Origin: a virus
Virus record (IMG/VR): IMGVR_UViG_3300045972_000112
Span: 1-64,000 of that record
Strand: one strand, 5' to 3'
Length of the DNA stretch: 64,000 nt
The notes under the pieces are model-generated. The model was not told the DNA's origin. It made no database searches and saw only the letters and a program-made list of their open reading frames with translations. The translations under genes were made by a program, and so were the position numbers. Position 1 is the first letter of the stretch. The number at the start of each line of letters is the position of its first letter. Below are positions 27,378 to 37,713 of this stretch, piece by piece.

Positions 27378-27707
27378 ATGGCGGGACACGCAAACCTGGT
27401 AATGGACGCGGGTGCTACCTTCCGGCGAACCATTGCGGTCCGTAGGAACGGTGTGGACTTCACCTTCTCTGGCCGCACCGTCACCCTGTCGTTCTTCCTT
27501 CCCGGGGGAACGCCCTCTTCTGTGTTCACCAGCCCGTCGTCACAAGTCACCGTGGCCAGTGACGGGCTCTCCTTCACGATGACGCTGGACCCCACGACGC
27601 TTGCGTCGCTTCCAGTTTCGGGTAAGTACTTGATCGAGGTGTCCTCAACAGGTGGCGACACTCTTCGAATCCTAGAAGGGTCCGTAACACAGCGGACGCG
27701 GGGGTGA
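27378..27707 (+). CDS. Small fibre-domain protein
   Basis: 109 aa, all beta, N-terminal NLVMDAGATFRRTIAV resembles the first domain of baseplate upper proteins and fibre adaptors. It probably docks the collagen-like fibre encoded next. Function inferred from context. Confidence 0.5.
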   Translation: MAGHANLVMDAGATFRRTIAVRRNGVDFTFSGRTVTLSFFLPGGTPSSVFTSPSSQVTVASDGLSFTMTLDPTTLASLPVSGKYLIEVSSTGGDTLRILEGSVTQRTRG

Positions 27708-27713
27708 TCTCAG

Positions 27714-28991
27714 GTGTCTGACAACTGGGATCTCCTCATTGCGGCAGCCGGACCTGAGGGTCCTCCCGGTGCCGCCAGCACGGTGACCGGACCTACCGGA
27801 TCGGTGGGACCCACCGGTCCTGCTGGCGCTACCGGCCCTACCGGCGCAGCCTCTAACGTAACCGGGCCTTCTGGGGCCACCGGTCCCGCAGGCTCTGCTG
27901 GTCCGACCGGACCAACCGGACCCACTGGTAGCGCGGGTTCTGCTGGACCGACTGGCCCCACTGGTGGTGCAGGTGCTGCTGGTCCTACCGGGCCTACCGG
28001 TAGCACTGGTTCCGCTGGATCCACGGGTCCTTCGGGACCCACTGGGCCCACAGGATCTACTGGTGCTGCGTCAACCGTCACGGGACCTACTGGTCCTGCT
28101 GGAACGCTAGGACCTACCGGGGCCACCGGACCAACGGGCTCCACGGGCGCGGCCTCGACTGTCACGGGCCCCACTGGACCTGCCGGACCTACTGGTCCCA
28201 CCGGATCTGCTGGCGCAGCCTCTAACGTCACGGGACCAACCGGACCTGCTGGTAGTGCAGGCCCCACGGGTCCTACGGGTTCTGCTGGTGCGGCGTCCAA
28301 CGTCACGGGTCCCACTGGTGCCGCAGGACCAACCGGCCCCACTGGGGCTGCCAGCACAGTTACTGGTCCCACGGGTGCTACTGGTCCCACAGGTGCTACC
28401 GGTCCAGCCTCGACGGTTACTGGACCCACTGGACCCGCCTCTACGGTTACCGGGCCGACTGGACCCACAGGTGCCACCGGAGCCGCGAGCACCGTAACCG
28501 GTCCCACCGGAGCAGCGGGCCCTACCGGACCCACGGGTTCGGCTGGTGCCGCTTCGACGGTCACAGGTCCTACTGGCGCGGCGGGTCCTACGGGTCCTAC
28601 CGGTGCCGCTTCGACCGTCACCGGTCCTACCGGCGCGCTCGGACCTACTGGACCCACGGGTGCAACCGGAGCGGCCTCGACGGTCACCGGTCCTACCGGT
28701 CCGACAGGTCCTTCGGGTGGTGCGTCTGTCACGGAGATCGAGGTCGACTTCGGCTCCGGAGTACCCCGCTATGACGAGACCTTCGTCATCACGGACGCCG
28801 CTGTGAATCCTTCGAGCCGAATTCTGGTGTTCCCGTCAGGTAACACGGCAACGAATCGCGTGGGTAACGACCAGGAGTGGGACGGCATACTGGTTGCAGC
28901 GGTTGCTGGAAGCGGTTCGTTCACCCTTTCTTGCGTAGCGCAGCCAGGCCCGGTAGTGGGGGCCCGACGCTTCTTCTATCAGGTTCTCTGA
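27714..28991 (+). CDS. Collagen-like tail fibre
   Basis: 425 aa. After a short head ([18 protein letters not shown]), residues about 15-340 are G-P-T / G-A-x triplets with recurring [10 protein letters not shown] blocks, then a 70-residue beta-rich knob. Collagen-like triple helices form thin stalks in phage fibres. GTG start; overlap-free, with CTCAG upstream. Repetitive DNA here and in the 31547 gene is similar enough to allow recombination. Confidence 0.85.
   Translation: MSDNWDLLIAAAGPEGPPGAASTVTGPTGSVGPTGPAGATGPTGAASNVTGPSGATGPAGSAGPTGPTGPTGSAGSAGPTGPTGGAGAAGPTGPTGSTGSAGSTGPSGPTGPTGSTGAASTVTGPTGPAGTLGPTGATGPTGSTGAASTVTGPTGPAGPTGPTGSAGAASNVTGPTGPAGSAGPTGPTGSAGAASNVTGPTGAAGPTGPTGAASTVTGPTGATGPTGATGPASTVTGPTGPASTVTGPTGPTGATGAASTVTGPTGAAGPTGPTGSAGAASTVTGPTGAAGPTGPTGAASTVTGPTGALGPTGPTGATGAASTVTGPTGPTGPSGGASVTEIEVDFGSGVPRYDETFVITDAAVNPSSRILVFPSGNTATNRVGNDQEWDGILVAAVAGSGSFTLSCVAQPGPVVGARRFFYQVL
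27756..28731 (+). repeat. Collagen-like coding repeats
   Basis: Tandem 9-base units coding Gly-x-Thr/Gly-Pro-Thr, with longer blocks coding [10 protein letters not shown]. Third bases vary, so the protein repeat is conserved more than the DNA. Confidence 0.85.
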
Positions 28992-29001
28992 GAGGTTCTC
29001 C

Positions 29002-30456
29002 ATGGCGGTTCTTGACACCGGTTCTAGCACAGCGGGTAAGGCGAACGTAACGGCAGACTACGAACTTGCCGTCGCGCTCCAGCGCACTGCTGCCAAGTCG
29101 GGTTTCGCTGTGGCTTCCTCTGAGGTTGACGCGGGATCAGTAAGCGGAAGCCGCGTGGTTCGCGCTGGCCTGACTTCGGCTAACCGCCGTCTTCTCGCCG
29201 CCACCGACCAGGTCATCTTCGACGACTCCTTCTCCTCGACCTCTCAGAACACAACGCTGTGGCGCTCTGCCGTAACGACCTTCACACTGGGCCTGGCTTC
29301 CGGATACGTGGTCTTCAACAACTCCCTGGTCACTACTACCACCTCTAGCCAGGTCTACCAGACGTGGCGAACCTTCACGCTCGTGGGACAGCAGGTCATC
29401 GCGACGCAGATCCGCGCGATGATCACGGCGGCTCCGCCGTCCAACTGGGTAGCCAACTTCGGATTCGCAGCAGCGAACGTCGCGTCGGCCCCGTACACCC
29501 CCTCGGACGGTGCCTACTTCCGAATCAACAGCATGGGGATCTACGGCGTCGTCAACTACAACGGTACGGAGACCGTGTCGGGACTCCTGCTGGCGGCTGC
29601 GGCCATCCCGGTCAACACCAACATCGGTTTCCGTGTCCTGGTCACCCAGTTCTCCACTGAGTTCTGGTACCAGGGAGGGTCCGGAGACTACATTCTCCTT
29701 GGAACCATCTCCACCCCGGCAGGTAACGGGCAGCCCTACTCCGCTGGCTCGGTTCCGGTCACCCTCCAGTTGACCCAGCCGGGTGTCGCATCCGCTGCGG
29801 TCTCCATCAAGTTCTCGGACGTCACGGTATGGACCGGTGACAACTTCGCCAACAAGCCGTACAACCACGTCGCCGCGCTCCAGGGGCAGCACTCATCCCA
29901 GGGACAGAACGGTGGAACGCTTGGTACCACTGCTCTCTACTCCAACAGCCTTGCTGCTGGTGCCGGTGCTGCTCTGACCAACACCACTGCCGCTGCCGGT
30001 TCGGGTCTCGGTGGTCAGTTCTCGGTTCAGCCGACGCTGGCTGCGGGTACTGACGGAGTTCTGACCTCGTACCAGAACCCCGCAGGTTCGGCCACAGCGC
30101 CTCCGCGCAATCTCGTGATCACAGGTCTCCGACTCCAGGGAACCGTCACAACCGCGCTGACTGGTGGACCCTGCATCTTCGCGATCTCCCTGGCGTACGG
30201 GCACACTGCGGTATCCCTGGCTACCGCTGAGGCGATCAACGCCAAGGCTCCGCGCCGTGTCCCGCTCGGAATCGATGCCGCCTACGTCGCTACCGCCGCA
30301 GTCGGCGTCACGGGAACAGCGCTCGACTTCAAGTTCTCTACCCCCATTGTGGTGAATCCTGGTGAGTTCATCCAGGTAGTCCTCAAGAACCTCGGAACCG
30401 TCACGTCGGCTGGTGTCATCACCTACCTCGTCGGGTTCGAGGGCTACTGGGACTGA
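29002..30456 (+). CDS. Virion structural protein, fibre-associated
   Basis: 484 aa. The N-terminal 70 residues (NVTADYELAVALQRTA) resemble fibre anchoring segments. A LamG/concanavalin-like region follows (FDDSFSS, ANFGFAAANV, GFRVLVTQFSTEFWY; residues about 72-275), and a C-terminal beta domain (residues about 340-484). It lies between the two collagen-like fibres. Exact place in the virion unknown. Confidence 0.6.
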   Translation: MAVLDTGSSTAGKANVTADYELAVALQRTAAKSGFAVASSEVDAGSVSGSRVVRAGLTSANRRLLAATDQVIFDDSFSSTSQNTTLWRSAVTTFTLGLASGYVVFNNSLVTTTTSSQVYQTWRTFTLVGQQVIATQIRAMITAAPPSNWVANFGFAAANVASAPYTPSDGAYFRINSMGIYGVVNYNGTETVSGLLLAAAAIPVNTNIGFRVLVTQFSTEFWYQGGSGDYILLGTISTPAGNGQPYSAGSVPVTLQLTQPGVASAAVSIKFSDVTVWTGDNFANKPYNHVAALQGQHSSQGQNGGTLGTTALYSNSLAAGAGAALTNTTAAAGSGLGGQFSVQPTLAAGTDGVLTSYQNPAGSATAPPRNLVITGLRLQGTVTTALTGGPCIFAISLAYGHTAVSLATAEAINAKAPRRVPLGIDAAYVATAAVGVTGTALDFKFSTPIVVNPGEFIQVVLKNLGTVTSAGVITYLVGFEGYWD

Positions 30457-30497
30457 CGGGTACTACCGACTCGGGAATCGTCACTAAGATTCGGTTC

Positions 30498-31538
30498 GTG
30501 AAGATCGCGGTATACACCATCGCCCTCAATGAGGCGAGTTACGTTCATACCTGGGCCGCTTCGGCAGCCGACGCGGACTACCGTTTGATCTTGGACACGG
30601 GCTCTACCGATGACACGGTTTCGCTCGCGCGAGCCGAGGGTGTCGACGTCTACACCGCGAAGATCGATCCATGGCGGTTCGACGAGGCCCGCAACGAGGC
30701 GCTGGATCTCCTGCCCACGGATATCGACCTCTGCATCGCCCTCGATATGGACGAGGTCCTGCTTCCCGGTTGGCGCGAGGAACTGGAGAAGTTGCCACCC
30801 GAGGTGACGCGTCCGCGCTACGAGTACACCTGGTCCTGGAACCCTGACGGCACACCAGGTCTCACCTACCACGGTGACAAGATTCACGCCCGGTACAAGG
30901 GATACCGCTGGAAGCACCCGGTGCATGAGGTGCTGGTAAGCGACCAGGAGATTCAGGGATGGTGCGACCTCAAGATCCACCACTTCCCGGATCCCGCTAA
31001 GTCGCGTGGGCAGTACTTCCCGATGCTCGAACTCGCGGTGGCAGAGGATCCCGAGGACGACAGGAACGCGCACTACCTGGCTCGCGAGTACTACTACCAC
31101 GGCATGTACGAGAAGGCTGCTGCTGAGTTCAAGCGGCACCTGTCCCTCCCCCGCGCCGTATGGAGCAGCGAGCGCGCGGAGTCCATGCGCTACCTCGCGA
31201 CGTCGGAGCCCTGGCTGGCAGAGACCTGGCTGCTTCGCTCGTGCGCTGAGGACTCGTCGCGTCGTGAGCCCTGGATCGGACTGGCTGAACACTACCTGTC
31301 CCAGGAGGACTGGCCAGGCTGCTACCACGCCGCGACTCGTGCCCTGTCCATCACCGAGCGCCCGACGACGTACATCAACCAGGCCGAGTCCTGGGGATGG
31401 AAGCCTCACGACCTCGCCGCGCTTGCTGCCCACTTCCTGGGAATGAAGCAGGAGGCAATCCGTCACGGGGAAGCAGCGGTGAACCTGAATCCCGATGACG
31501 ATAGACTGAATGCGAATCTGGCCTTCTATACCGCTTGA
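30498..31538 (+). CDS. GT2 glycosyltransferase with TPR-like tail
   Basis: 346 aa. The N-terminus is a GT-A fold: AVYTIALNEASYVHTW, LDTGSTDDT and the metal motif ALDMDEVLLPGW near residue 83. From about residue 185, helical repeats (HYLAREYYYHGMYEKAAAEF) resemble TPRs. Such enzymes add a sugar to protein or lipid acceptors. Its location between fibre genes suggests it may glycosylate the Thr-rich collagen-like stalks. GTG start, no strong Shine-Dalgarno. Confidence 0.8.
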   Translation: MKIAVYTIALNEASYVHTWAASAADADYRLILDTGSTDDTVSLARAEGVDVYTAKIDPWRFDEARNEALDLLPTDIDLCIALDMDEVLLPGWREELEKLPPEVTRPRYEYTWSWNPDGTPGLTYHGDKIHARYKGYRWKHPVHEVLVSDQEIQGWCDLKIHHFPDPAKSRGQYFPMLELAVAEDPEDDRNAHYLAREYYYHGMYEKAAAEFKRHLSLPRAVWSSERAESMRYLATSEPWLAETWLLRSCAEDSSRREPWIGLAEHYLSQEDWPGCYHAATRALSITERPTTYINQAESWGWKPHDLAALAAHFLGMKQEAIRHGEAAVNLNPDDDRLNANLAFYTA

Positions 31539-31546
31539 GGTAACTT

Positions 31547-34500
31547 GTGTCGACTCCTACAGTCTCTGACCGCTGGGTGGTCGAGTTTGACGGTGAAGAG
31601 ACCTTCACTGTCGACATCGCCCCGGCTGGTGTAGGACCGACGGGTCCATCAGGTCCCACAGGAGCGCTAGGTCCCACGGGTCCCACCGGGCCGCGAGGTT
31701 TCGACTCTGTAGTTACCGGTCCAACAGGAAGCCAGGGACCCACGGGTCCCGTAGGTGCGACTGGCCCAACGGGTCCTACCGGAGCCGCCTCGACCGTCAC
31801 CGGCCCTACTGGAGCCACCGGCCCTACTGGACCCGCTGTCACCGGCCCCACAGGCGCAGCGAGCACTGTCACCGGCCCTACCGGACCGACTGGGGCCACG
31901 GGTGCCACCGGTCCTGCTGGTGCGGCCTCGACCGTTACAGGACCGACAGGAGCCCTCGGACCTACCGGTAACAGCGGGCCAGCCGGAACGACGGGACCTA
32001 CCGGACCTACTGGTCCCCCTTCGACAGTTACCGGACCAACGGGTGCAACTGGACCGACCGGTCCGACGGGTGCCGCGTCGTTCATCACTGGACCTACGGG
32101 TGCCAGCGGAGCCACGGGTCCTACCGGTTTCATCGGACCGACCGGACCGACCGGACCTACCGGAGCGGCCAGCACAGTCACTGGTCCTACAGGATTCCAG
32201 GGACCTACTGGTCCAACGGGGCCCACCGGAGCAACGGGCGCAGCCAGCAACGTCACAGGCCCCACTGGTCCCGTGGGGCCTACTGGTCCTACCGGCCCCA
32301 TCGGTGCTGCCAGCACGGTCACGGGACCTACCGGAGCGCTAGGTCCCACTGGACCGACTGGACCTACAGGCGCGGCGTCGACCGTAACCGGTCCTACTGG
32401 ACCCGCTGGTTCCGGCCCTACCGGCCCTACTGGACCTACAGGTGCGGCTAGCACAGTCACGGGACCGACTGGACCAATGGGACCTACAGGCCCTGCCGGT
32501 GGCGGTGGTGGCGGAACGACTGGCCCTACCGGTCCCACGGGCCCCGCAGGTGCTGCCAGCACTGTCACCGGACCTACCGGAGCGCAGGGCCCTACTGGCC
32601 CTACCGGTGCTACTGGCGTGGCCTCGACTGTCACAGGACCGACAGGTGCTCTAGGTCCTACTGGTCCGACAGGTGCTACCGGAGCGGCTTCGACCGTCAC
32701 CGGTCCTACCGGCGCGCTTGGACCCACCGGACCTACCGGACCTACTGGGGCCAACCCGGTTGGTGCCCTCCTCTCGGCCAATAACCTGTCCGATGTCGCA
32801 AGCGTGGCCACGGCTCAGACCAACTTGCAGGTCTACTCCAAGACCGCGTCTGACGCACGGTTCATGCCCCTGGTCGCTGTCGCGCCTCGCTTCCCTGCCG
32901 AGACGGCGTATGCCGCGTCCCTGTTGGCTGCGACTGTCGGTGTTACCGCATACTCCTGGATCAACAACGCGGGAATTGAGACCTACGAGAACGGGGACCC
33001 CGGTGTGGCCGCAGCGCCCACGGGATTCATTGCCACATCCTCGACTCGAACATCAGCAAACCTGGTATGGGACCCGATCTTCAACGGTAATGCCGCGCTC
33101 ACGTCGCTGATCGTCTCGTGGAACAACGCTGCTACTGGGGCAATCGCAGGTGTTACCACCATCTCTACGGCTGCCACCAGTTACACCATCACGGGGCTGT
33201 CAGCAAACACCTCGTACACAGTCTCCCTAACTGCGCGCAACGCGTACGGGGACGCCGTGTCCACGGTCGCGCTGCCCGTCCAGATCCCTATTTCGACCAT
33301 GCCGATCTCCCCAGCCAGCCTCACGCTCACCCCGGGTGGAAACCAGATCACGGCTTCCTGGGCCGTTCCGAGCGACACTGGCGGCGCGTCGGTAACCAAC
33401 TACACCTACATCATCTCCGCTACAGACGGCACCTACTCGGTAACAGGAACGACCTCCAGCACCTCCGTGGTTCTCACCGGCTTGGCCAAGAAGCCCTACG
33501 TCGTTTCCGTTCGCGCGAGCAATGCCTCGAACACGGGATGGGCCGAGGCGATTGCCACACCGACGCTGGCAAGCCTGGCTGGCGCTCCGACTGGCCTGAC
33601 TCCCACCGCTGGAAACCGCCAGGTGGCACTGGCCTGGACCGCACCGGTCAGCACGGGTGGAGTCTCGCTGACCGACTACTTCGTAGAGTGGTCTACGGAC
33701 GGCATCAACTTCACCGGGTCGGGCTATGTCGGATCAGCGACAGCGGCGTACACCGTGACGAGCCTGATCTACGGAAACACCTACACCTTCCGGGTCTCCG
33801 CAGTTAACGGCATCGGAATTGGCTCTCCTTCAAGTACAACCACATCCACGCCTACCGCGTCGGCTCCGGCGACACCTTCGGCACCTACAGTCGCCGCTGG
33901 TAACGCCCAGGTAACCGTGCAGTATGTCCTCCCTGCGGACAACGGTGCCGCGATCACTGCCTTCAAGGTGGAGAAGTCGGACTCGACGTCGACCTACACC
34001 ACCTGGACAACGGTGACGACTGCGGCTTCGACCTCAGGAAGTTACACCGCTACCGGACTCACCAACGGCTTGAGTTACAAGTTCCGCGTCTCTGCCATCA
34101 ACCCGGTAGGGACGGGCTCGGCTTCGACCGCCAGTTCCGTTGTGACGCCGATCAATATCCCAGCCACCGTGGTATTCGGGCTGGGCAGCGACGGTGCCAG
34201 CAACTCCTACCTAGTCGCTCCGAACACCGGTTACACGACCTGGACCGGAAGCACCCCGACCGACACGACACTCAACGTGTGGTTGTACGGGCTTAACGTG
34301 CCGAGCGGTATGGCGTTCAACCCGTCCGGCGTCGGGGTGGTCAACTCCACTGGACAGATCGGTCGCAGCACCGACGGTGGGGCAACCTGGTCAGATGCCA
34401 ATGGTGGAACACAGGTAGCCCCGCAGGCGACCTCTGTGACTGCGAAGGTCATGACTTGGGTCAATGGCTACTTCCTGATGGGTACCTCGGCTCGCAAGGT

Positions 34501-35113
34501 GAACTACTCCACGGACGGAAACACCTGGTCGCAGAACGCGCCTGGTGGTGTCGGAAACGTCAAGGCGTTCGCCTACGGAATCGGATCCGGTGCTGGTGGC
34601 CAGGCGCGATACATCCTTGTTGGTACCGGTGCCAGCACCAGCGTGGCCGGGGCGGCGTACACCAACACAGACCCGTCAGGTACCTGGACCTGGTCCGGCT
34701 CCGTTACTGGAAACCCCTGGTACGGCGCGGCGTTTGGTAACGGAACCTTCGTCGCCGTCGGTGGTGCTTCTGGTGTGGCCCGATTCTCCACCTCTACGGA
34801 GGGAATCACCTGGGCCGACTCGACGACCCCAGGATCCGTGTCCGCGCAGATGTGGGACGTCTGCTGGGGCGGAGGAAAGTTCGTGGCAGTCGGCAAGGGT
34901 GGCCTCATCGTCACGGCTCTCGACTCTGCACCGACATCCTGGACGAAGCAGACCTCCCCGGTCACGACGGACCTCAAGACCGTCATCTACGTCAACAGCA
35001 AGTTCTTCGCCAACACGGTCGACGGCAAGGTGATCGTGTCCAGCGACGGCGTGACCTGGAACTCCTACACGGCCACAAGCGCCACCGTCCTCTACTGCAT
35101 CGCGGGGTACTGA
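31547..35113 (+). CDS. Long collagen-like/fibronectin/BNR-propeller fibre
   Basis: 1188 aa. Residues 1-26 head; about 27-405 collagen-like GPTG repeats; about 406-485 a fibre linker with [20 protein letters not shown]; four fibronectin type III domains from about 490, 587, 680 and 778; then a beta-propeller-like end (about 875-1188) with BNR-type [22 protein letters not shown] repeats. The plan is stalk, spacer, glycan-binding head, so probably a receptor-binding fibre. TTG or GTG start close behind the glycosyltransferase gene. Confidence 0.85.
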   Translation: MSTPTVSDRWVVEFDGEETFTVDIAPAGVGPTGPSGPTGALGPTGPTGPRGFDSVVTGPTGSQGPTGPVGATGPTGPTGAASTVTGPTGATGPTGPAVTGPTGAASTVTGPTGPTGATGATGPAGAASTVTGPTGALGPTGNSGPAGTTGPTGPTGPPSTVTGPTGATGPTGPTGAASFITGPTGASGATGPTGFIGPTGPTGPTGAASTVTGPTGFQGPTGPTGPTGATGAASNVTGPTGPVGPTGPTGPIGAASTVTGPTGALGPTGPTGPTGAASTVTGPTGPAGSGPTGPTGPTGAASTVTGPTGPMGPTGPAGGGGGGTTGPTGPTGPAGAASTVTGPTGAQGPTGPTGATGVASTVTGPTGALGPTGPTGATGAASTVTGPTGALGPTGPTGPTGANPVGALLSANNLSDVASVATAQTNLQVYSKTASDARFMPLVAVAPRFPAETAYAASLLAATVGVTAYSWINNAGIETYENGDPGVAAAPTGFIATSSTRTSANLVWDPIFNGNAALTSLIVSWNNAATGAIAGVTTISTAATSYTITGLSANTSYTVSLTARNAYGDAVSTVALPVQIPISTMPISPASLTLTPGGNQITASWAVPSDTGGASVTNYTYIISATDGTYSVTGTTSSTSVVLTGLAKKPYVVSVRASNASNTGWAEAIATPTLASLAGAPTGLTPTAGNRQVALAWTAPVSTGGVSLTDYFVEWSTDGINFTGSGYVGSATAAYTVTSLIYGNTYTFRVSAVNGIGIGSPSSTTTSTPTASAPATPSAPTVAAGNAQVTVQYVLPADNGAAITAFKVEKSDSTSTYTTWTTVTTAASTSGSYTATGLTNGLSYKFRVSAINPVGTGSASTASSVVTPINIPATVVFGLGSDGASNSYLVAPNTGYTTWTGSTPTDTTLNVWLYGLNVPSGMAFNPSGVGVVNSTGQIGRSTDGGATWSDANGGTQVAPQATSVTAKVMTWVNGYFLMGTSARKVNYSTDGNTWSQNAPGGVGNVKAFAYGIGSGAGGQARYILVGTGASTSVAGAAYTNTDPSGTWTWSGSVTGNPWYGAAFGNGTFVAVGGASGVARFSTSTEGITWADSTTPGSVSAQMWDVCWGGGKFVAVGKGGLIVTALDSAPTSWTKQTSPVTTDLKTVIYVNSKFFANTVDGKVIVSSDGVTWNSYTATSATVLYCIAGY
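31630..32760 (+). repeat. Collagen-like coding repeats
   Basis: Second tract of GPT/GPTG-coding units, with [10 protein letters not shown] blocks like those at 27756-28731. Confidence 0.85.
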
Positions 35114-35116
35114 GAA

Positions 35117-36457
35117 ATGACACAGCGAAAGATCACGGGCGACGCCACCGCTACTGGCAACGGTGCGGTCCGTCTCGCTGGTGACCTCCAGGGAAGTGCG
35201 GCCTCCCCCAAGGTGGCTCCCACTGGGACGCTCTCACTGCATACGCACAGCCACCTGCACAGCCCGGTAGGGGCGCTACTTCACACCAACAACGGGGCTC
35301 CGACGACGCTGTACCCGGCCAATGCGGATAGCACCATCGGTCACGGTGGCAACTACCTGATCACGCTGAATTCGAGTCTGACGTTCACGCTCTCGCCGCG
35401 ATTCAACGACACCACTCGCGCGGGCACAACGATGGACGCGCGCTACTACCGTGAGGCGACGCAGAAGTCTCTGGGGCTGGCTGACTTGGGTCTTCACGGA
35501 TTCGAGGTCGGCGGTGACATCAATGTCACGTTCGTCCAGGACGACGTGGGCGGTTGGACTCCTACCATCGCCTCCGCACTGTCCCTGAACGCGACCTTCG
35601 CTCCCACTATGGGAAGCGGAACTGCGGGTCAGCACAAGACCGCAATCTTCCGATACATGGGGCCCTGGCTGGGATTCAAGACGATCTACGTCGACTCTTC
35701 CTGGACCACCTTCCCGTACACGATGGCACCGTCGTCCACTCGTTCTGGCAAGTATGTTCGAGCCATCCTGGGAAACAACTACGCGGCAAGGACGACGTCC
35801 TACACCGGAAACCTGGACGCGGTAGTGCTCAACACCCCCTTGCAGTACCGCAAGTGGTTGTACAACGCGGGCTGCACATTCGAGTTCAACACCCCCGACT
35901 CCAACGCGTACTCACAGATGCTTACCAGTGTCACGGGTTCGGCGTCTGTGAGCAGCGCTGTCGGTGTCACCCTCATGGATATCCCGCACAACCCAATCGC
36001 GATGATCTCTGGGTACTCCCAGTTCGCGGCTACCCACGAGACCGGTCACATCACCGACTACCTGTGGTTCCGTCAGGACGGAACTGGGGTCGGGTACGAC
36101 GTCCAGAGCGACACCGTCCTAGCAGCGCTCTACGCGCAGGACTTCACGGACTGGAACGCCGCTGCCGGTCTTGGATCTCTGGTCTACAACAACGGGCAAC
36201 TGGTGGGAACCAGCGACCAATCCAAGGACACCGTTGGCGCGCTCGGTTGGTCTGGGTCGTACGGCTACTTCGTGTCCAGCCGAAGGGAGTGGATCGCGGA
36301 ACTGATCTCCACGTACATGGCCTACCGAATGGTCACGTACTACGGAGGAACCGGAACCTCGATCCCCGACAGCATGGATTCCTGCACCAACCCGTCACGT
36401 CGAACAGCGGTACTGGCACGACTGGACACGCTGTTCTCGACCATCAATACCAACTAG
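35117..36457 (+). CDS. Tail protein with zincin metalloprotease-like domain
   Basis: 446 aa. The N-terminus (VRLAGDLQGSAASPKVAPTG) is a common fibre entry motif. The second half has FAATHETGHITDYLW, a HExxH zinc motif (H307, E308, H311), and REWIAELISTYMAYR (E391, E395), which can supply the third zinc ligand, as in gluzincins and the anthrax lethal factor-like group. No signal peptide. It could cut a cell-surface protein or mature the fibres. Catalysis is inferred from the motif. Confidence 0.7.
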   Translation: MTQRKITGDATATGNGAVRLAGDLQGSAASPKVAPTGTLSLHTHSHLHSPVGALLHTNNGAPTTLYPANADSTIGHGGNYLITLNSSLTFTLSPRFNDTTRAGTTMDARYYREATQKSLGLADLGLHGFEVGGDINVTFVQDDVGGWTPTIASALSLNATFAPTMGSGTAGQHKTAIFRYMGPWLGFKTIYVDSSWTTFPYTMAPSSTRSGKYVRAILGNNYAARTTSYTGNLDAVVLNTPLQYRKWLYNAGCTFEFNTPDSNAYSQMLTSVTGSASVSSAVGVTLMDIPHNPIAMISGYSQFAATHETGHITDYLWFRQDGTGVGYDVQSDTVLAALYAQDFTDWNAAAGLGSLVYNNGQLVGTSDQSKDTVGALGWSGSYGYFVSSRREWIAELISTYMAYRMVTYYGGTGTSIPDSMDSCTNPSRRTAVLARLDTLFSTINTN

Positions 36458-36464
36458 TTACCAG

Positions 36465-36492
36465 GACAAGCAGGCAGCGCCATACGCTTGTC
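36465..36492. terminator. Hairpin after fibre block
   Basis: GACAAGC/GCTTGTC, 7 perfect pairs, 14-base loop, in the gap between the zincin gene and the next gene. Weak, no T run. Confidence 0.35.
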
Positions 36493-36526
36493 AGTGAGTC
36501 TGCATCACCTTGAGGAAGGTCCCAAC

Positions 36527-36934
36527 ATGGCAGCACAGGACATCGCCCCGGCCCCGGGTTTCCCGGAGCGGGCAGACACGGTCTACGAGCGCAAGATCGC
36601 GCCGTCGATCCCAGGTAACCGTGGACCTCTCCGCTTCGAAGAGGGCATCGCGACCGACACGGACGTCCCGAACGACTTCCAGAAGGGCATCCTCCAGGGC
36701 TACATCACCCCGGCTGGTCGCCCAAACCACAACCAGAACGTCTTCGAGAAGTTCCCCGAGGAGACCATGAAGGAGCGGGCCCACGTCGGCTCCGCTGCCT
36801 GGGTCGAGGCTCCTACCTACCTCGGAGAGTTCGCGCACGGGTCGTTCAACGACTACGCGGCGCAGGTGTTCGAGCAGGTCGACCGCAGCGGCGGACGCTA
36901 CGAGCGTCTCAACCCTGCCGAGATCGACTCGTAG
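36527..36934 (+). CDS. Hypothetical protein before portal region
   Basis: 135 aa, soluble, Pro/Gly-rich first half and acidic helical second half (FNDYAAQVFEQVDRSGGRYE). Shine-Dalgarno GAGGAAGG. Possibly a virion or packaging accessory. Not recognised. Confidence 0.55.
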   Translation: MAAQDIAPAPGFPERADTVYERKIAPSIPGNRGPLRFEEGIATDTDVPNDFQKGILQGYITPAGRPNHNQNVFEKFPEETMKERAHVGSAAWVEAPTYLGEFAHGSFNDYAAQVFEQVDRSGGRYERLNPAEIDS

Positions 36935-36946
36935 GTTCTCTGACTC

Positions 36947-37219
36947 ATGGTCGCGTTCCACGACCGGCGTAGCGCACACGTCGAATCTGTCGATGACGTA
37001 CTCCCTGGCCTCCCCTTCAATCCCGGGGACACGCTAGGGAAGCACGTCATCGACGGTCGATACGTGGTGCGTGGGGAGAAGACCGAGACCGGACGAGAGT
37101 TCGTGGTCCATGAAGTCCTCCCTAACGGTCGTGTGATTGAAGTGGATCGAACCGACCGTCGGTACAAGGCCAACAAGGCGACCGAGGGCCGAGCGCCCAC
37201 GAGCGTCTACGACATCTGA
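36947..37219 (+). CDS. Hypothetical small protein
   Basis: 90 aa with a beta-rich centre (HVIDGRYVVRGEKTETGREF, VVHEVLPNGRVIEV), like a small barrel. Stop lies 20 bases before the endonuclease VII gene. Function unknown. Confidence 0.5.
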   Translation: MVAFHDRRSAHVESVDDVLPGLPFNPGDTLGKHVIDGRYVVRGEKTETGREFVVHEVLPNGRVIEVDRTDRRYKANKATEGRAPTSVYDI

Positions 37220-37239
37220 TAAGTGCTACGCTAAGTGCT

Positions 37240-37713
37240 ATGAATCAGTGCATTCGTAGAACCTGCGGGATCGAGTTCGACCACGAGCCGACAGTCTCAA
37301 AGCGCAGCGACTCAATCGTTCGCGGTGAGGTCTTCTGCTCGGTGAAGTGCAAGAATTATGAGGCGGAGTACCGGAAGCAGAAGATCCGGCGCGCTAAGGG
37401 CCTCGACACAATTAGCCGACGACGTCGTGACTTCCGTAAGAAGTACGGAATCACCCTCGAAGACTGGGACAAGATGTACACGGATCAGACTGGCAAGTGC
37501 GCCATCTGTGACGTCTCGTTCGACGGTCTCAAGGTGTGTGTGGATCACGACCACAAGACCGGCGCAGTACGCGGCCTTCTTTGCGTCGAGTGCAATCACG
37601 GACTAGGAAAGTTCAAGGACGACTCGTCTGTGCTGTTCGCAGCAGCGACGTACCTCCTTCGTGAGCCCCTTCATACGGGCGTTAGCACCCGGCTGGGGGT
37701 GATGAGCGAATGA
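37240..37713 (+). CDS. Endonuclease VII-like homing endonuclease
   Basis: 157 aa. YGITLEDWDKMYTDQTGKCA, CDVSF, VCVDHDHKTGAVRGLLC, then CNHGLGKFKDD is the recombination endonuclease VII fold with its two CxxC zinc pairs and the catalytic DHDH. An extra N-terminal zinc unit (CGIEFD, FCSVKCK) is present. Its stop overlaps the portal start (ATGA). Free-standing members act as homing nucleases or Holliday junction resolvases; the site next to a frame-broken portal gene sugg ests mobility. Confidence 0.85.
   Translation: MNQCIRRTCGIEFDHEPTVSKRSDSIVRGEVFCSVKCKNYEAEYRKQKIRRAKGLDTISRRRRDFRKKYGITLEDWDKMYTDQTGKCAICDVSFDGLKVCVDHDHKTGAVRGLLCVECNHGLGKFKDDSSVLFAAATYLLREPLHTGVSTRLGVMSE

Noticed and set aside
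27710-28732. Long minus-strand ORF rich in Gly/Pro/Val opposite the first collagen-like gene
   Set aside because: Shadow of the repeats: the regular third positions keep the opposite strand open.
27756-32760. CRISPR array or direct-repeat locus
   Set aside because: The repeats are short in-frame Gly-Pro-Thr codons with no spacer structure; no CRISPR array was seen in the window.
31375-32811. Long minus-strand ORF opposite the second collagen-like gene
   Set aside because: Same shadow effect of the GPT-coding repeats; no ribosome-binding site or neighbour.
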